From positions 4,009,606-4,073,605 of the forward strand of contig LNAC01000064.1 of the NCBI GenBank assembly GCA_002007465.1: 64,000 nucleotides of DNA. Reading direction: 5' to 3'. Positions within the stretch are counted from its first letter, which is position 1. Each line of letters opens with the position of its first letter. This document shows positions 36,103-48,741 of this stretch, in pieces. Below the pieces are notes generated by a model that searched no databases, had not been told where the DNA came from, and was given only the letters and a program-made list of their open reading frames with translations. The DNA is from Ailurus styani. Its lineage: Eukaryota > Chordata > Mammalia > Carnivora > Ailuridae. The translations under genes and the position numbers were made by a program.

Positions 36103-36271
36103 ATTTTTTAAAAGATTTTATTTATTTATTTGAGAGAGAGAATGAGAGAGGGGGAGAGAGAGAGAGCATGAGGGGGGGAGGGTCAGAGGGAACAGCAGGC
36201 TCCCTGCTCAGCAGGATCATGACCAGAGCCCAAGGCAGTCACTTAACCAACTGAGCCATCCAGTCACCCCC
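36103..36271 (-). mobile_element. CAN-SINE inside MER8, with an internal deletion
   Basis: Lacks the usual 'gagcccgatgtggggctcg' part between 'ctccctgctcagcag' and 'gatcatgacc'. Target duplication 'ttatgatcttctt' at 36089-36101 and from 36272. Confidence 0.93.
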
Positions 36272-36335
36272 TTATGATCTTCTTAATGACATTTTCTTTT
36301 TCTAGACTTCTTTATTCTAAGAACACAATATATAA

Positions 36336-36760
36336 TGTAGAGGCCCCTTCTGGTCAACAGGCTAAAACATGGATTATAGAACAATGCAAAAGGGCCCACA
36401 TTGACTCCAACCCCCTGGCTGAACACATACAGGTCCATCAAATGACCCACTTCAAAATATTCATAGGCCCTAACTAACCAATGGGATACTTAAAACCAGG
36501 CACAGTTACCAAAGGGGAAAAAAAAAAGGAAAATTCCGTATGTACTCATAGATCCTTCTCTCTAAATACAGCCCCCATCTACTGCACCCTGGCAGAAAGT
36601 CTCTCCTCTGCTGTCTTGCCCACCACTCCCCTGAGGTGTATTCAATAAACTTCTATCTCCTTTGTTCTGCCTCAGGTGAGTTCTTTCAGGGCCTGCACTG
36701 CTGGCTTCCATCCAATCAGGCTGCCCCATCCCATCAGGAAAGACACCACATTACGATACA
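36336..36760 (+). mobile_element. Solo LTR of an endogenous retrovirus (gamma-like), inside MER8
   Basis: A 425-base unit starting TG and ending CA, flanked by the 5-base duplication 'tataa' (36331-36335, 36761-36765). MER8 sequence continues across the site. Contains a CCAAT-like 'aaccaatggga', the poly(A) signal 'caataaac' and a pyrimidine-rich R/U5-like part. No viral genes remain. Confidence 0.8.
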
Positions 36761-36914
36761 TATAACATACAAAATACCTGTTAATCAACTCTTTAGGATA
36801 TCAGTAAGGCTCCTGGTGAACCTAGATAAATTTTGGGGGAGCCGAGTTATACATGGATTTTTTACTATGTGGGGAATCAATGCCCCAAAACCCTGTGTTG
36901 TTCAATGGTCAGCT

Positions 36915-37978
36915 ACGAAGTCGGAGTAAAACTTAAACATCAGACTAAATACCACAAAAAGCAGCACTGTTATCAACCTCTGATGTCCATGAAATGCCAA
37001 TAAATATCTTTGAATGTCTCTATGAAAGTATCTTTTTACTATTCCATTCTCCTGAGTCTACTTTGACCTTAAATACAATGACTTCGGATATTAGTTTACT
37101 TATTTATTCTTCAATAAAGTCATATTTCTAACCCCTTCTAGTTTTCATTAAAAATTTAGAGTATCTCAACTTCATTGTTGAGTTTAACAGAAAATTTATG
37201 AGTTGACCTTGGATTTTTGCCTATGATAATTCTTTGTTCCTATGTAAGAAATGCATTCAAATATTTTAAAGAGCTTTCAAGTGAACACTTCTATCAAACT
37301 CATTAAAGGTTTTCTTTTGTACTATGCCAGAGTTAACAATAAAATAAAATTTCAATTATATTTAAAGAGAAAATATATTTTAATCATAAATAGAAAACAA
37401 ATTATAGAAAAAAAATTAAGTGATTTTAAACATTTTACTCACTGGACTAAAACTATTTAAGGAGAAATCCAAATTATGGATTATCTAAATTATGCTCACT
37501 TGAAATCTGGTATTTTAATCAGATATACATTAAGACCCCCAAAACCCCTTTAAAAACTAAACTGTACACTCTGTGGCTTTCGGGGCACATATGCACTTTC
37601 AAATTGAAATTTTATTTAAATATTAAAGGTTATATAAGAATATCCAAGAATGCCTACTTGTAAGCAAAATAATCATAATAATCCATGAACAACTTAGTTG
37701 TAAATAAGTATTTTGGAAAAAAGAGTATTTAAAAATACTTACATTTACAGAAAACACCTAAAACAAAAAATACTACAGGAGTGTACAAATATGAATGAGA
37801 AATGACTCATAATCCCATGAAGAACTGATAGTCACAAAATTTGGTAATTTTTCTATGAACATAATACATAAGTATATGTAAACATGTATTCATATGCATA
37901 AGTTGAGTGAACATTTTAAAAAATCTGTATAATTTTATCATATGTAGGTTTATATTCTTATTTTCTACATAAGCTTTT
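36915..37978. other. VPS13B: Intronic sequence, nothing recognised
   Basis: AT-rich. No exon or repeat assigned. Confidence 0.4.
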
Positions 37979-38159
37979 TTATTTATTTATTTGACAAAGA
38001 GAGAGAGATCACAAGTAGGCAGAGAGGCAGGCAGAGAAAGAGGGGGAAGCAGGCTCCCTGCTGAGCAGAAAGCCGGATGTGGGGCTCAATCCCAGGACCC
38101 TGAGATCATGGCCTGAGCCTAAGGCAGAGGCTTAACCCACTGAGCCACCCAGGTGCCCC
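37979..38159 (-). mobile_element. Recent CAN-SINE, minus strand
   Basis: Target duplication 'tctacataagctttt' (37964-37978) and 'tctacataaggtttt' (38160-38174). Faces the + strand SINE 29 bases away. Confidence 0.96.
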
Positions 38160-38188
38160 TCTACATAAGGTTTTAATATGAATATTTT

Positions 38189-38395
38189 GGGACACCTGGG
38201 TGGCTCAGTCAGTTGAGCGTCTGCCTTCAGCTCAGGTCATGATCCCGGGGTTCTGGGATCGAGCCCCAAGTGTGGCTCCCTGCTCAATGAGGAAGGAGTC
38301 TGCTTCTCTCTCCCTCTGCTTCTTCCCCAGCTTGTGTGCTCTCTCTTGCCTCACTCTCCCTCTCAAATAAATAAATAAAATCTTTACCAAAAAAA
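38189..38395 (+). mobile_element. CAN-SINE, + strand
   Basis: 'gggacacctgggtggctcag', 'cagttgagcgtctgcc', CT linker and 'aaataaataaataaaatctt'. Confidence 0.95.
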
Positions 38396-41300
38396 GATTT
38401 CTCACAAGAAAAAATATAATATAATAAATTACCAACTAAAATAAAAATGTTATAATCAAGAGAATGTTACCTCTGTGAGGTTACGGAACTCCTCTCTCGT
38501 ATACACACATGGACCCTCCCCTCCTCTTTCTCTCTAATACCTACAGCAGTACCTGACACACAGTATATATTCAAATATTTGTTGTATGAATTCTTTCCAT
38601 GGGAAAGCTTTTTAATAAATTAGAACACTAAATACTTAAAAGTCAGTTTAGAACATTTTATTTATTTAATTAACACAAAACAAAAACAAAACACCTTTTT
38701 TTCCCTGGTAAATGGTAGGTAATGACAAAGCATAAGGCTGAAGAGAACTTAATATGACAAGGTTTCAAAAGTTAACTCAAGTTACAGCCTACAGAATTAG
38801 CCCACAATTACTCAACAATCAATACCTCCTTTGAACATGAGGAAACTGTTACTTCATCACTGCCCTCTGCCGGTGGCATTATTTCCCTTTAATTTTCCCT
38901 CCATGTACTGAATCTTTGCCTCACAAAATTATTTCTGACCTGCCTCTATATTTAAACCAGCCACAGCTAAAAATAGCCTCGCCATCTGGAATTTAGTAAG
39001 GCTTGTAGGAAAAAACTGTGCTTCAGTGAAAAGCTCTGCATTGTTTTGAGTACACTTCTCCAGGTTATCGGAGTCTGAATCTATAGAGACTCTGCACCTT
39101 TCACTGCCTTTGAACTTTCTTACAAATCTATACATTGTAGATAACTGAGAATAATGCAAAGCAATTCTTGACTATAGATGTAAATAAACTGTCATGTAGA
39201 AGTTCAACTGACTGTCCTTTCCCAATACGGAAGAACCTAGTTTTGTGTTCCTTTCCAAATTTATTACAGTATTACTGATTTTTTGTTTCTTTTTTTAGTT
39301 CTCCTTGATCTGGTTCTAACATGTGCTTGGTTCTTTCATTGATAATGATGCTAATAATCTTTAACATCTGTCCATTTTATATCTACACGAGAGTCATAAT
39401 GGTACTTTTTTTTAATTATTCTTTAACACACTGAGGCCAAACTACATTTCGTCCCACAGACCAATTTAGAAATAGAATGATGTGGGCCTGTGGGCAACAA
39501 GGCTATACCCAAATGGCAAAAAATCATTTCCTTTGGACCATCCTGTATGTACCAAATACCTTTCATGTACATGTCATGATCCCTGCCCTTAAGAACTCTC
39601 AGTTTCTCAGGAGAAAGGAATCTTACAGTTAGGTCTGTCATGTGATATGGTCAAAGTACTGTGGTGCTGTGTAGAAGGGAGTTACTGATGGGGAAGGGAG
39701 AAAGCAAAGGAGGAGGAAGTGTAAGGACTAAAGTCAGGGGAAGGTGAAAATAAAAGAAACAAAAAGACTCCCAAAGAAGTGCTTAAACTCTCCCACATTA
39801 ATGAATAGCTGACTACATCATGTATTCACAAAACAAAGTAATGGCATAAGGATGATTCCTACATATACTGTATTGACAAAAGAAATGTAAAAGCAATACA
39901 GTCAGGTTTCTTCCAGAAGGGGTGACACAAACGGGGAGGAGTTAAGTAGCAAAGACTTCTAAGTGTTTCATAAATCAATTCCTACTGGTTCACTAAGGCT
40001 GCTACTTTTCTTTTGGCCTACATGACAGCTACTATACAGTCAACTTCAAGTCTGGATAGGAAATGCAAAACCAAAAACTCGCTTTGAAAACAATAACATT
40101 TTCTAAAATATAAAATGAAGTAATAATGCTATCTTTTCGATTCATATAAAAATATATAAAACATTATACATTTTCTTTTAACATTTACTTGAAGTCCATT
40201 GCAACCAGAAACACTTCTTAAAATTTATTATTTATAAATGAAGCCACTACTTATTTACTTTGAATGCCAGTTTTTTATTATAGAGGCAGTAAAAAATGCA
40301 AAATTTTGACCTTGCGCTATAAATGAAGGAAACAACCAGTCACCCACAAGTCTCAAGGGATATCTCCCCTTGGCTTCCCTCCAGAATCTGGGACCTTTCA
40401 AAGGAGCAAAGTAATTTCCTGTTACTATTGAGCCTGTTCCTGACTCCTAGCATCATGGCATCCAGGAGATATTTCAATCAGGAAGGTTAGATTCTGGGAC
40501 AAAGTAAAGGATTCAGTCCTAGCTTCAAAACTGCACATACATAGGTTTATAGAACTTGAAGAAAAATTTTAACTGAATAGGGATCAGTGGGTGTAGAGAA
40601 CAAAGTAGGAAATGAGAAGACTCAAGAAAAAAAACTTTTAAGGTTTAAAGGAAAACATGATTAATATAGGGTAATTTCTAGACAGAGTAATTAATACTAT
40701 TAAATACATACCAGCTTTAATATAGGTATGTTTTAAACAAATCTGTAAATCCCCTTATTATCTGAGACAGAAATTTACACTTCTATTACTTGAAAACATT
40801 TTGTTATTACAAGATATTACTTGAAATTTTCCAAAAATAATTACAGTCAAAACTCATTGGCAAATATTTTGCCAAACCTTTCATTATGTGTATGCATGAA
40901 TGTCAAAATGGAAAGAGAAAATTTAAGTAATTAGTAGAATTAAAACAATTCTCTATGCTATAAATGCAACATTCTCAAAGGCTATGTCCCAGTAACTATC
41001 ATAAGCCTTTAGAAATTGCTTATATTATGATTAAAAATCACTCTGCTCCTATATTCCCACAACTAGTTCGTATGGTAAAGAGATCAGTAAACTTACTTTT
41101 ATGCGTAACATCTTTAACATTTGCTCCCCTTTCTGTGCTTGTGATTAAATGTAACATTTTGAAATCCCAAAGTTCTGAGAAAAACATAAATCCTTGTCTC
41201 ACAGCTGCTGTTTGACTCTGGAAACACATGCATTTTCTTTTCAAGCATCTACCATCAAAACTCCCAAAGGGCTTGGACTGGAGAACACCTGCATCTCTTC

Positions 41301-42997
41301 ATTTAGTTCCAATAACAGAGCCTAAACTCCAAAATTACAAAAATAGACGTTCTGTTCAGCTGTAGTTACATTTTGCCCCTAATTCCCGTGAACAAAAATG
41401 CTAGGAGCATGAAATCATTCAGGCAAGCTCTGTCATCAAGAGGATAAGATTTTTTGCACCAGAAGCCCAGTGGGAACATGATAGAAAACTGGCAACAATT
41501 ACAGATAAAGTACATAGTAAAGTCCTTGGGGAGGAGAGAGGAAATGTAATAAGATAGATGGGTATAATTTTTACACATTTATGCCCAAACCACAAATGTG
41601 AATTGTCTTTAATTGCTACAATATATAAGCATTCTTACTCATGTGTCCTGTCAAAAATACTAAAAACATAACTTCAAGGCAATTCACTTAATTCTACATT
41701 ATAAGGAGAATTTTTTGGAACAAAAACATTCCCCATAAATTAAAATTTACAATCTAAAGTACTGCCTCCATTTTAGAAACTCCTTAGCAATTCACATTCT
41801 AACCAACCAACTCGAATGGTGAAATAAGATTGTGTACATTTGCTGGTATGTTTTAATCAAGAAAGAGAACTACCCCCCAATTTAACTGAATTTCCAGAGA
41901 TGAGAGTTGTAATTGTGACTTTCCTTACCAATAACAGTGATCAAAAGTTGCCTATATTTGATGGATAAAATACAAAATAACTTTTAAAAACTTTATATTT
42001 ATTTCTCAAACTGATTACACTGGGGACTAGGAAGATTGGCTTAAACTACTTTATTTAAATGAGATTTTAAGAGGAACACTTGTTTTTCATTTTTAAAAAA
42101 ATCATAATCACATAATTCTAATTTTCTAACGTCAAGAAAATAGTTATTTTGCATTTTATATATAACAGCAAAAATAGCACATCCAGCCTACTTGTACAAA
42201 TAACTACAATCGAATAGATACTTTCAAAGGTATCTTCCTTATTAATGATGGGCCAAAATCAATTAGATGAAAGTTCATAGAAATAAGTGTGAAGTTCTTC
42301 ATGTAAATTCATAAACTATATTCACAAATAATATAGATATATGAAATATGGAAAACTCTCTTAAGAGAAGTTTATGTGAAAAATAATTATTGTTTCCAGT
42401 GGCACATAAGCTCAAGACAAATAGTAACTAAGTAGAAGTTCACTACACAAATCCGGAAAAAATACTCTTTACTTTGTGCTATGTGAAGGATTGTGTTAAA
42501 TTTTCAGAGACACATTTTCAAACAAGTAGTGGAAGTAATCAGTATAGCAATGAATCTGAACACATCATATGGGAAATGACTAAAATAAATTTATTATGTT
42601 TAGCCTGGACGATTAAGTTTAAAAAAAAATCTTTTATGGAACATCTACCATATGCAGGGGGAAAAAAAGGAACAATTGAACTAGTGCTGAAATTTACAGC
42701 ATTAAGAGGGAAGTGGTGCCATTGAAATAGTGAATAGTGGAGTATGAAATGGGGTGGGAGGATTACATTGAGTTTAGTTTTAAATGTGTTAGGCACCACT
42801 GAAATATCCACAGGGAAATGGTCAAGAGGTGGCTGAAATTTCAAGTCTGGATTTCGAAAGAAAATAAATGGAGAGATATAAACATATGGTTGGTTGCTAA
42901 AAACAGTAGTGTTGATTACATCATCCAAGTAGAAAGAAAACCAGTAACAAAATCTCAGGACTGACCTATATTTAAGGTACAAAAGAAAAAAACATAT
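38396..42997. other. VPS13B: Long repeat-poor intronic stretch
   Basis: A MIR-end-like piece near 38545-38600 ('gtacctgacacacagtatat') and an L2-like piece at 39530-39650 are the only elements I can suggest. No exon seen in 4.6 kb. Confidence 0.4.
39530..39650 (-). mobile_element. Possible L2 fragment
   Basis: 'tgtacatgtcatgatccctg', 'cccttaagaactctcagttt' resembles the reverse L2 end. Confidence 0.45.
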
Positions 42998-43442
42998 AGT
43001 TAGTCCTCCCTTATCTGCAGGAATGCTCTCCATGGTTTCAGTCACCCATGGTCAACACAGTCCAGAAGCAGATATTCTCCTCCAACATATCCTCAGAATG
43101 TCAACAATAGCCAGATATCACAATGCCAACATCATTCCCCTCACTTCTTCTCATCACATAGGCATTTTATCATCTCTTCATCACAAGAAGAAGGATGAGT
43201 ACATTACAATAAGCTATTCTGAGAGAGAGAGACCATATTCATAAAATTTTTATTATGGTATATTGTATAACTGTTCTATTTTATTATGAGTTATTGTTGT
43301 TAATCTCTCACTATCCCTAATTTAGAACTCAAACTTTATTATATATGTATGTATAGGTAAACACATAGTATATATAGGATTTAATACTATCTGCAGTTTC
43401 AGACACCCACTGGGGATGTTGAAGATAAGGAGGGACTACTAC
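42998..43442 (-). mobile_element. MER2 (Tigger1-derived DNA transposon)
   Basis: Ends are inverted: 'tagtcctcccttatctgcag' at the left and 'gataaggagggactac' at the right. Internal 'catggtttcagtcacccatg', 'cttctcatcacataggcatt', 'gttgttaatctctcactatc' and 'catagtatatataggattta' follow the MER2 order. No transposase frame remains. Confidence 0.88.
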
Positions 43443-43553
43443 AGTTAAGGAGAGACATGTAGACAGTTCAGCAAGGAGAATCAAGAAACTACATTGTTCT
43501 GGTGACAAAAATTGTGAGTCTAAGATTTTACCCAACCGCGCTTATGAATGATG

Positions 43554-43936
43554 TGAAAGACAGGAGACTCCTGAGTCAGAGACAAAGGATTTTATTACTC
43601 ACGGCACAGCAAACAGCATGACAATCAACACATTTGCATCAGTTCCCTTTGCCCCCAAGCTTCACAGAAGTGATGACAAAGATGTTTCCAGATGGATGTC
43701 TGCACATGCAGAGCAATGCAGGATGAGAGATGAACCCTGAGTTGAGGAACCAAATCTTTTTTAATGGGCAGTTAACATACCCTCCACTGGCTCCGGAGGT
43801 ATACTAAATCTATCTTCCAAGGCTGATGACCATACAAACATCCTTGAATAGATAGTCCAGAACAAAGGGCAATCAGTGCCACCATTTACAAGACAAGCAA
43901 AAATTCAAAAGACCTACAGAGACTCCTGTCCTAACA
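43554..43936 (-). mobile_element. Solo LTR, minus strand, family unnamed
   Basis: Read on the minus strand it starts TGTTAGG and ends near TTTCA. A poly(A) signal 'gtaataaaatcctttgtctc' is followed by 'tgactcaggagtctcctgtc', a typical LTR R/U5 arrangement. I saw no clear target duplication or internal viral sequence. Confidence 0.6.
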
Positions 43937-44338
43937 CCTCACCGCCAAGAAAGACTAAGGTTTCAACAGAAAGGATATGATCGTAAGTAAATTCCAAAGA
44001 CTAAAGATGATGAATAATGAGAGAGGAAAATAAGTTAAGAAAAATAAGATAATAAGTTTTTTCAGGTATATTTAGGGCTTATATATTATTTCATGTCATT
44101 TATAAGACTAAAACCAAACCAAGAAATGGAAGATACAATTCAACAAACAGAGGACCTAATAGTAATTAGAGCTAACAAAAAAGGAACCTGGTAGATATTC
44201 TCTCCAGCAAGAGATATGTAAAGAGAAGAAAGAGGAGGGAGAAATATAAGGAGAGAAAGGGGAAGGCTATTAACATTTATTAATGACTTACAACTTATCA
44301 AATATGTTCATACCCTTGGCCATCTGCCATAAATATTT

Positions 44339-44480
44339 ATTTCTTCATTCATTCAACAAATGATTTCTCAAAGCATTCCCTATGTGTCAGGCAATGTTAA
44401 GTCCTGGAGATAAAATGACAAGCAACCAGTAACTAACTCTGCCCTCACACAACTCACTGTCAAGTAGTAAAGACAGACAG
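44339..44480 (-). mobile_element. L2 3' end, reverse orientation
   Basis: 'ttcattcattcaacaaatga', 'tatgtgtcaggcaatgttaa', 'gtcctggagataaaatgaca' and 'tctgccctcacacaactcac' match reverse L2 order. Confidence 0.82.
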
Positions 44481-45191
44481 CATTCAAATTCCCCAACTAT
44501 GTAAATATATACTGTCATTAAGTGCTATCAAAGTATAGTGAACTATAAAAATGAACATAAAAGAGCTACTTAATCAAATTGAGTAGTGGGAAATAGGGTA
44601 AAGAGTATTAGGGAAGCCTTCCTTGAAGTAGTAGTTGAGCTATGATCTGAAGACTAAGCTGGAATTAAACAGGTATAAGGTGAAAAGGTAAGGGTAACTG
44701 TGAGAATCCCACACAGGAAAAACAGCATATACAAAAGCATAGTCACCAATGAGAAACTGAAAGAAGGCCAAGAGATCTAGAGCATGAAGAAAGAAGGAGA
44801 CACATTTTAAAAAGTCCTAACATTGACTTAGAAATTGAAATGGAAAACCCTTTGATTCTAAATTTATATATTTAATAGTACTTTGTAATCATTTTATATT
44901 CTGAAATAGCAGACACCTCAAAATTTATTTAAACATTAATACATAGATTAACAAGGACTCAGAACCTTTTAACAAGCAGAACCTGCTCTAAGCCATAGGC
45001 AAAATAAAGCATATGAAGAAAAGCCAGTCTATATTTAAAAGAGAAAAAATGTTTAGAACCCATCTTAAAATATTTTACATACAACAATTACAGTCACCAA
45101 ATGCTTCTACCTCTGAAGGAGCCAAAGAAGCAGCTTATTTCTCTATTTGATTCCTAATATCTACACAAATGTAAAATACAGAAGCATCATA
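44481..45191. other. VPS13B: Intronic sequence, nothing recognised
   Basis: No assignable element. Confidence 0.4.
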
Positions 45192-45372
45192 GGGTGCCTG
45201 GGTGGCTAAGTCAGTTAAGCAACTAACTCTTGATTTCGTCGGTCCTGGGAATGAGCCCCACATGGGGCTCTGCGCTCAGTGATGAGTCTGCTGGAGATTC
45301 TCTCCTCCTTCTTCTGCCCCTCCCCCTGCACTGCTCCCACGCTCTAAAATAAATAAAATTTAAAAAAAGAAA
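45192..45372 (+). mobile_element. CAN-SINE, older copy
   Basis: 'gggtgcctgggtggctaagt', 'gccccacatggggctctgcg', short linker and 'aaaataaataaaattt'. Confidence 0.92.
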
Positions 45373-45589
45373 AGAAATAGAAGTGTCACTAATTGATTCC
45401 CATGAATAACAACAAATACAGAATGTGGACTGACACACTGGACTCCCACAAGAGCCTTCAGCTGCTTCACTACAATCAGTCAGTCAAGTAAATAATGCAG
45501 TGGAGCAAAGGGGAGTTGGGGGAGTGTAAAGGGAGTTGCTGAGGCTTCAAAAACAAAGCAATGATGTGGTTGTCCTTTTAAAAAAAAAA

Positions 45590-45664
45590 AAAACATTTAT
45601 TTATTTATTCTGAGAGACAGAATGCATGCAATCCCAGGAGCCAGGGAAGGGCAGAGGGAGAGCA
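45590..45664 (-). mobile_element. Partial CAN-SINE, minus strand
   Basis: 'catttatttatttattctga' then 'gagacagaatgcatgcaa' and 'ggcagagggagagcat'. The head half is missing. Confidence 0.55.
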
Positions 45665-45743
45665 TATTTTTTATTAATACCTAATTCCCATTAATAAAGC
45701 TGTCCCTCACATTCTGAAATCAGAATTAAAAATCCCTGTCTCA

Positions 45744-45857
45744 GCGTGCCTGGCTGGCTCAGTTGGAAGAGCATCAATCTTGATCTCCAGGTGCTAAGTT
45801 AGATCCCCACGTTGGGTATACAGATTACTTAAAAAACAAAACAAAACAAAACAAAAC
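45744..45857 (+). mobile_element. Short CAN-SINE
   Basis: 'gtgcctggctggctcagttg', 'tacagattacttaaaa', then (caaaa)n. Confidence 0.85.
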
Positions 45858-46344
45858 CTCTGCCTCTTTATCCTAACTAACCTTCTCTCAAAACTTACTT
45901 CTTGACTTCTAGAATACATCTAAAACATTTTCTGGCCCCTAGTTTTATTTAATCCCCCACGTCCAAGTGGGAGTGGGTGCATAAAGGCAGTTGCCTTCCA
46001 CACTTGATATTCAGAAGCCACTTACAATGTTCACCAGACACCACTAAAATACACAATTTGTCTCACATCATTTGGCTGATCACTTATTACTCTACATGCA
46101 AATATTTCTCATTCAAATTCTATAAACCCATGGGAAAAGTTCATTAACAACCTCACCTGGATATCTGTTTGTGAAACAGACAGCAAGAATGACTTGTGCT
46201 TCCCTTTAATTGTTCAACTAGAAGTATTTAACTACCCAGAATCTTTTTCTAAGAAACATTAGCAATGACTTCTGGCTCTGTGTCATTTCCCTTATGTGTT
46301 CCAATCTCAAAAACCAAATAAAAGTAAATGTAATCATCACTTTC

Positions 46345-46480
46345 TTATTCATTCATTCATTAAACATTTGTTGACAACCAACTGTATACAGGATATTGTT
46401 CTAGACACTAGGAATACAGTAACAATCGAAACAGACAAAAATTCCTGCTTAAATGAAGCATAATTTCTAAGAGCAGGACA
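46345..46480 (-). mobile_element. L2 3' end, reverse orientation
   Basis: 'ttcattcattcattaaacat', 'attgttctagacactaggaa', 'tacagtaac', 'acagacaaaaattcctgc'. Confidence 0.8.
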
Positions 46481-46855
46481 AAAAAATCAGCAAGATAAAT
46501 CAGCAAAAAACATACTATGGTAAAACTGTGATAAGTAGCAAGAAAAAGTAAAGAGTAGAAAAATAAGAAGTAGGTGTCAATGTGTGGGTGCATGTGTGTA
46601 CATGCACCTGTTTTAAGAGAGAAAAAAATTTTGTAGGCCATGGCCATATAAGTACCTGCTGAAAGGGTGATATTTCAATAAAGTCTTAAGGGATTGTTAA
46701 TAAATTATTTCTTCATTCAAAATTTATTTACTTATGATTTGCCTACTCCTGAGTTATACATAGACACACATATACATCTCCAATTTAAATCTTGTTTTAA
46801 GAACATAAAATTAATCAATATTATTTTAAAACTGGTTTTAAAAAATAATACTTCT

Positions 46856-47163
46856 GGGCGCCTGGGTGGCTCAGTGGGTTAAAGCCTCTGCTTTCGGCCC
46901 AGGTCATGATCTCAGGGTCCTGGGATCGAGGCCCACATCGGGCTCTCTGCTCCGCAGGGAGCCTGCTTCCCCCTCTCTCTCTGCCTGCCTCTCTGCCTCC
47001 TTGTGATCTCTCTCCCGCTGTGAAATAAATAAATAAAATCTTTAAAAAAATAAATAAATAAAAAATAAAAAAAATAAATAAATAAATAAATNGAAATAAA
47101 TAAATAAAATCTTAAAAAAAATAAATAAATAAAAAATAAAAAAAAATAAAAAAATAAATAAAT
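46856..47163 (+). mobile_element. Recent CAN-SINE with an over-long, N-containing A-rich tail
   Basis: Complete SINE to about 47043, then (aaat)n to 47163. The block 'aaataaataaataaaatctt' with its following A-rich run occurs twice, around a single N at 47092. Target duplication 'aataatacttct' at 46844-46855 and 47164-47175. Confidence 0.95.
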
Positions 47164-47818
47164 AATAATACTTCTAAGCCTTCTCATGACCATATTATAA
47201 ATACCATATCATAAATACCTAAGCCATGAATGTGGGTGGCAGTTCCAAGGTAGATGGAAAATTTAAATTTAAAAGTTCCCTAAATTAAGTATGTGAATGT
47301 AGTTTAAGTAAAAACACATTTCATTTTAGGATTGAAACATACCAAAGAAGTAATTTCAAAGCATCAAATAATCACATTAAAATTTTGCACACAAATCCAA
47401 AAATATATCAGTAAACATAACAGTGATTTTGAAGATTATGTAAATTTTCTTACAGCAAGAAAAAAATGTAAAACTTTACCTTAATAATATCATAATTTTT
47501 TTAATAGTAGTTTACATTTAGACCTATATAAAAGATTGGAAATGCAAATACTTTTTATGGCCCTAGAAATGCATTTCAATCACAAAATATAAAATACTGT
47601 TATGAGAAAGATCAGATTATAAACTCGACTGATTAATTCTGTGTATATGGCAAAACAAAAAACGGGGAGGCCCTGTCCAACTTTAATATGTGGAAGATTC
47701 AAATAAGTTTAGTCCCTTTTTAGGTATCAAAATTCTAACTGGATGGTCTGATCATTTTACTATCATTTTAATTATGTGATGATTTGAAAACAAAACCTAT
47801 CAAAAACTACCAAATGGA
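47164..47818. other. VPS13B: Intronic sequence, nothing recognised
   Basis: AT-rich. Confidence 0.4.
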
Positions 47819-48036
47819 GGGGTGCCTCAGTGGCTTGGTGCAGTAAGCAACCGAGTCTTGATTTCAGCTCAAGTCATGATCTCAGGGCTGTGAGATCAAG
47901 CCCTGCATTGTGCTCCACCCTCAGTGTGGAGCCTACTTGAGATTCTCTCTCTCCCCCACCACTTCCCACCACCTCTGTCAAATAAATAAAACAAAATAAA
48001 ATAAAATAAAATAAAACAAAAATCTTAAAAAAGAAA
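47819..48036 (+). mobile_element. Older CAN-SINE
   Basis: 'ggtgcctcagtggcttggtg', 'gatctcagggctgtgagatc', 'cttgagattctctctctccc', then (aaaat)n. Confidence 0.9.
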
Positions 48037-48194
48037 AAATTATTTGGGTGATTATATAAAGAAGTTTACCAAACAGCATATTTAAGGAACATGATTAAAT
48101 AGGCATTTTTAAAAGCATGATGTTTATTTAACCACCAATACCTTCTCCCTAAAACATAAGTAAATGACATAGAGTAAATCTGGCCTACCCTTTG

Positions 48195-48350
48195 TTTCTG
48201 TGAATAAAGTTTTATTGAAGTGCAGTCTTATCCATTCATTTGCATTTTATCTACAGCTATTTTTGTGCCATAATGGCAGAACTCAATAGCTAACAGAAAG
48301 ACAATATGGCCCACAAAGCCTAAAATATTAGTTATCTGCCTCTTTATTTA
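48195..48350. mobile_element. hAT-type DNA transposon fragment
   Basis: 'gaataaagttttattgaagt', 'ttgcattttatctacagcta', 'atggcccacaaagcctaaaa' and 'ctgcctcttta' match a common mammalian non-autonomous hAT family. I do not trust my memory of its exact name. Confidence 0.7.
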
Positions 48351-48657
48351 AATGTTTATTAGTCCCTGCCTTAACAGATAGATAAAATCTTTTATCCATA
48401 TGCACAGTCTTAGTTTGGGTTTGGTCTAATCCTCACATTTTTCCTTTGGGTTCCATACCAATTCTCACCAGGCTGAAACTTCTTTTTGAGGAGTAATGTC
48501 TTTAGAAGCAGGCTCACATTTCAAAATATTAATTTCTAGTTTCTAATGTGCATGCTATCCAGCTACAAATGCTACTGTAACAAAATTCATCTTTCAAATA
48601 TTTTTCATGGCCTTGTGCACTGGTTCAAATATTCACCTCCACATTCTCTCTGTCTGG

Positions 48658-48741
48658 TCAATTAATTATAAATGTTTTCTCAATTATAAATGTTTTCAAT
48701 TAATTATAAATGTTTTCATAATATAAATTATAAATGTTTTC
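48658..48741 (+). repeat. Short AT-rich tandem repeat
   Basis: Four copies of 'aattataaatgttttc' with variable 0-10-base spacers. Confidence 0.85.

Larger units (their letters stand above)
35987..36914 (+). mobile_element. MER8 (Tigger-group DNA transposon), split by a SINE and a solo LTR
   Basis: Terminal inverted repeats visible: 'cagttaacctctgaacag' at the left and 'ttgttcaatggtcagct' at the right. Internal MER8 blocks 'tgcaaatttttttcaataca', 'gtaaatgcattttctcttc', 'ataacatacaaaatacctgt' and 'attttgggggagccgagtta' resume after each nested insertion. Confidence 0.85.

Noticed and set aside
42539..43045. 168-codon minus-strand frame
   Set aside because: Low-complexity hydrophobic translation of AT-rich DNA running into MER2, with no start context or homology.
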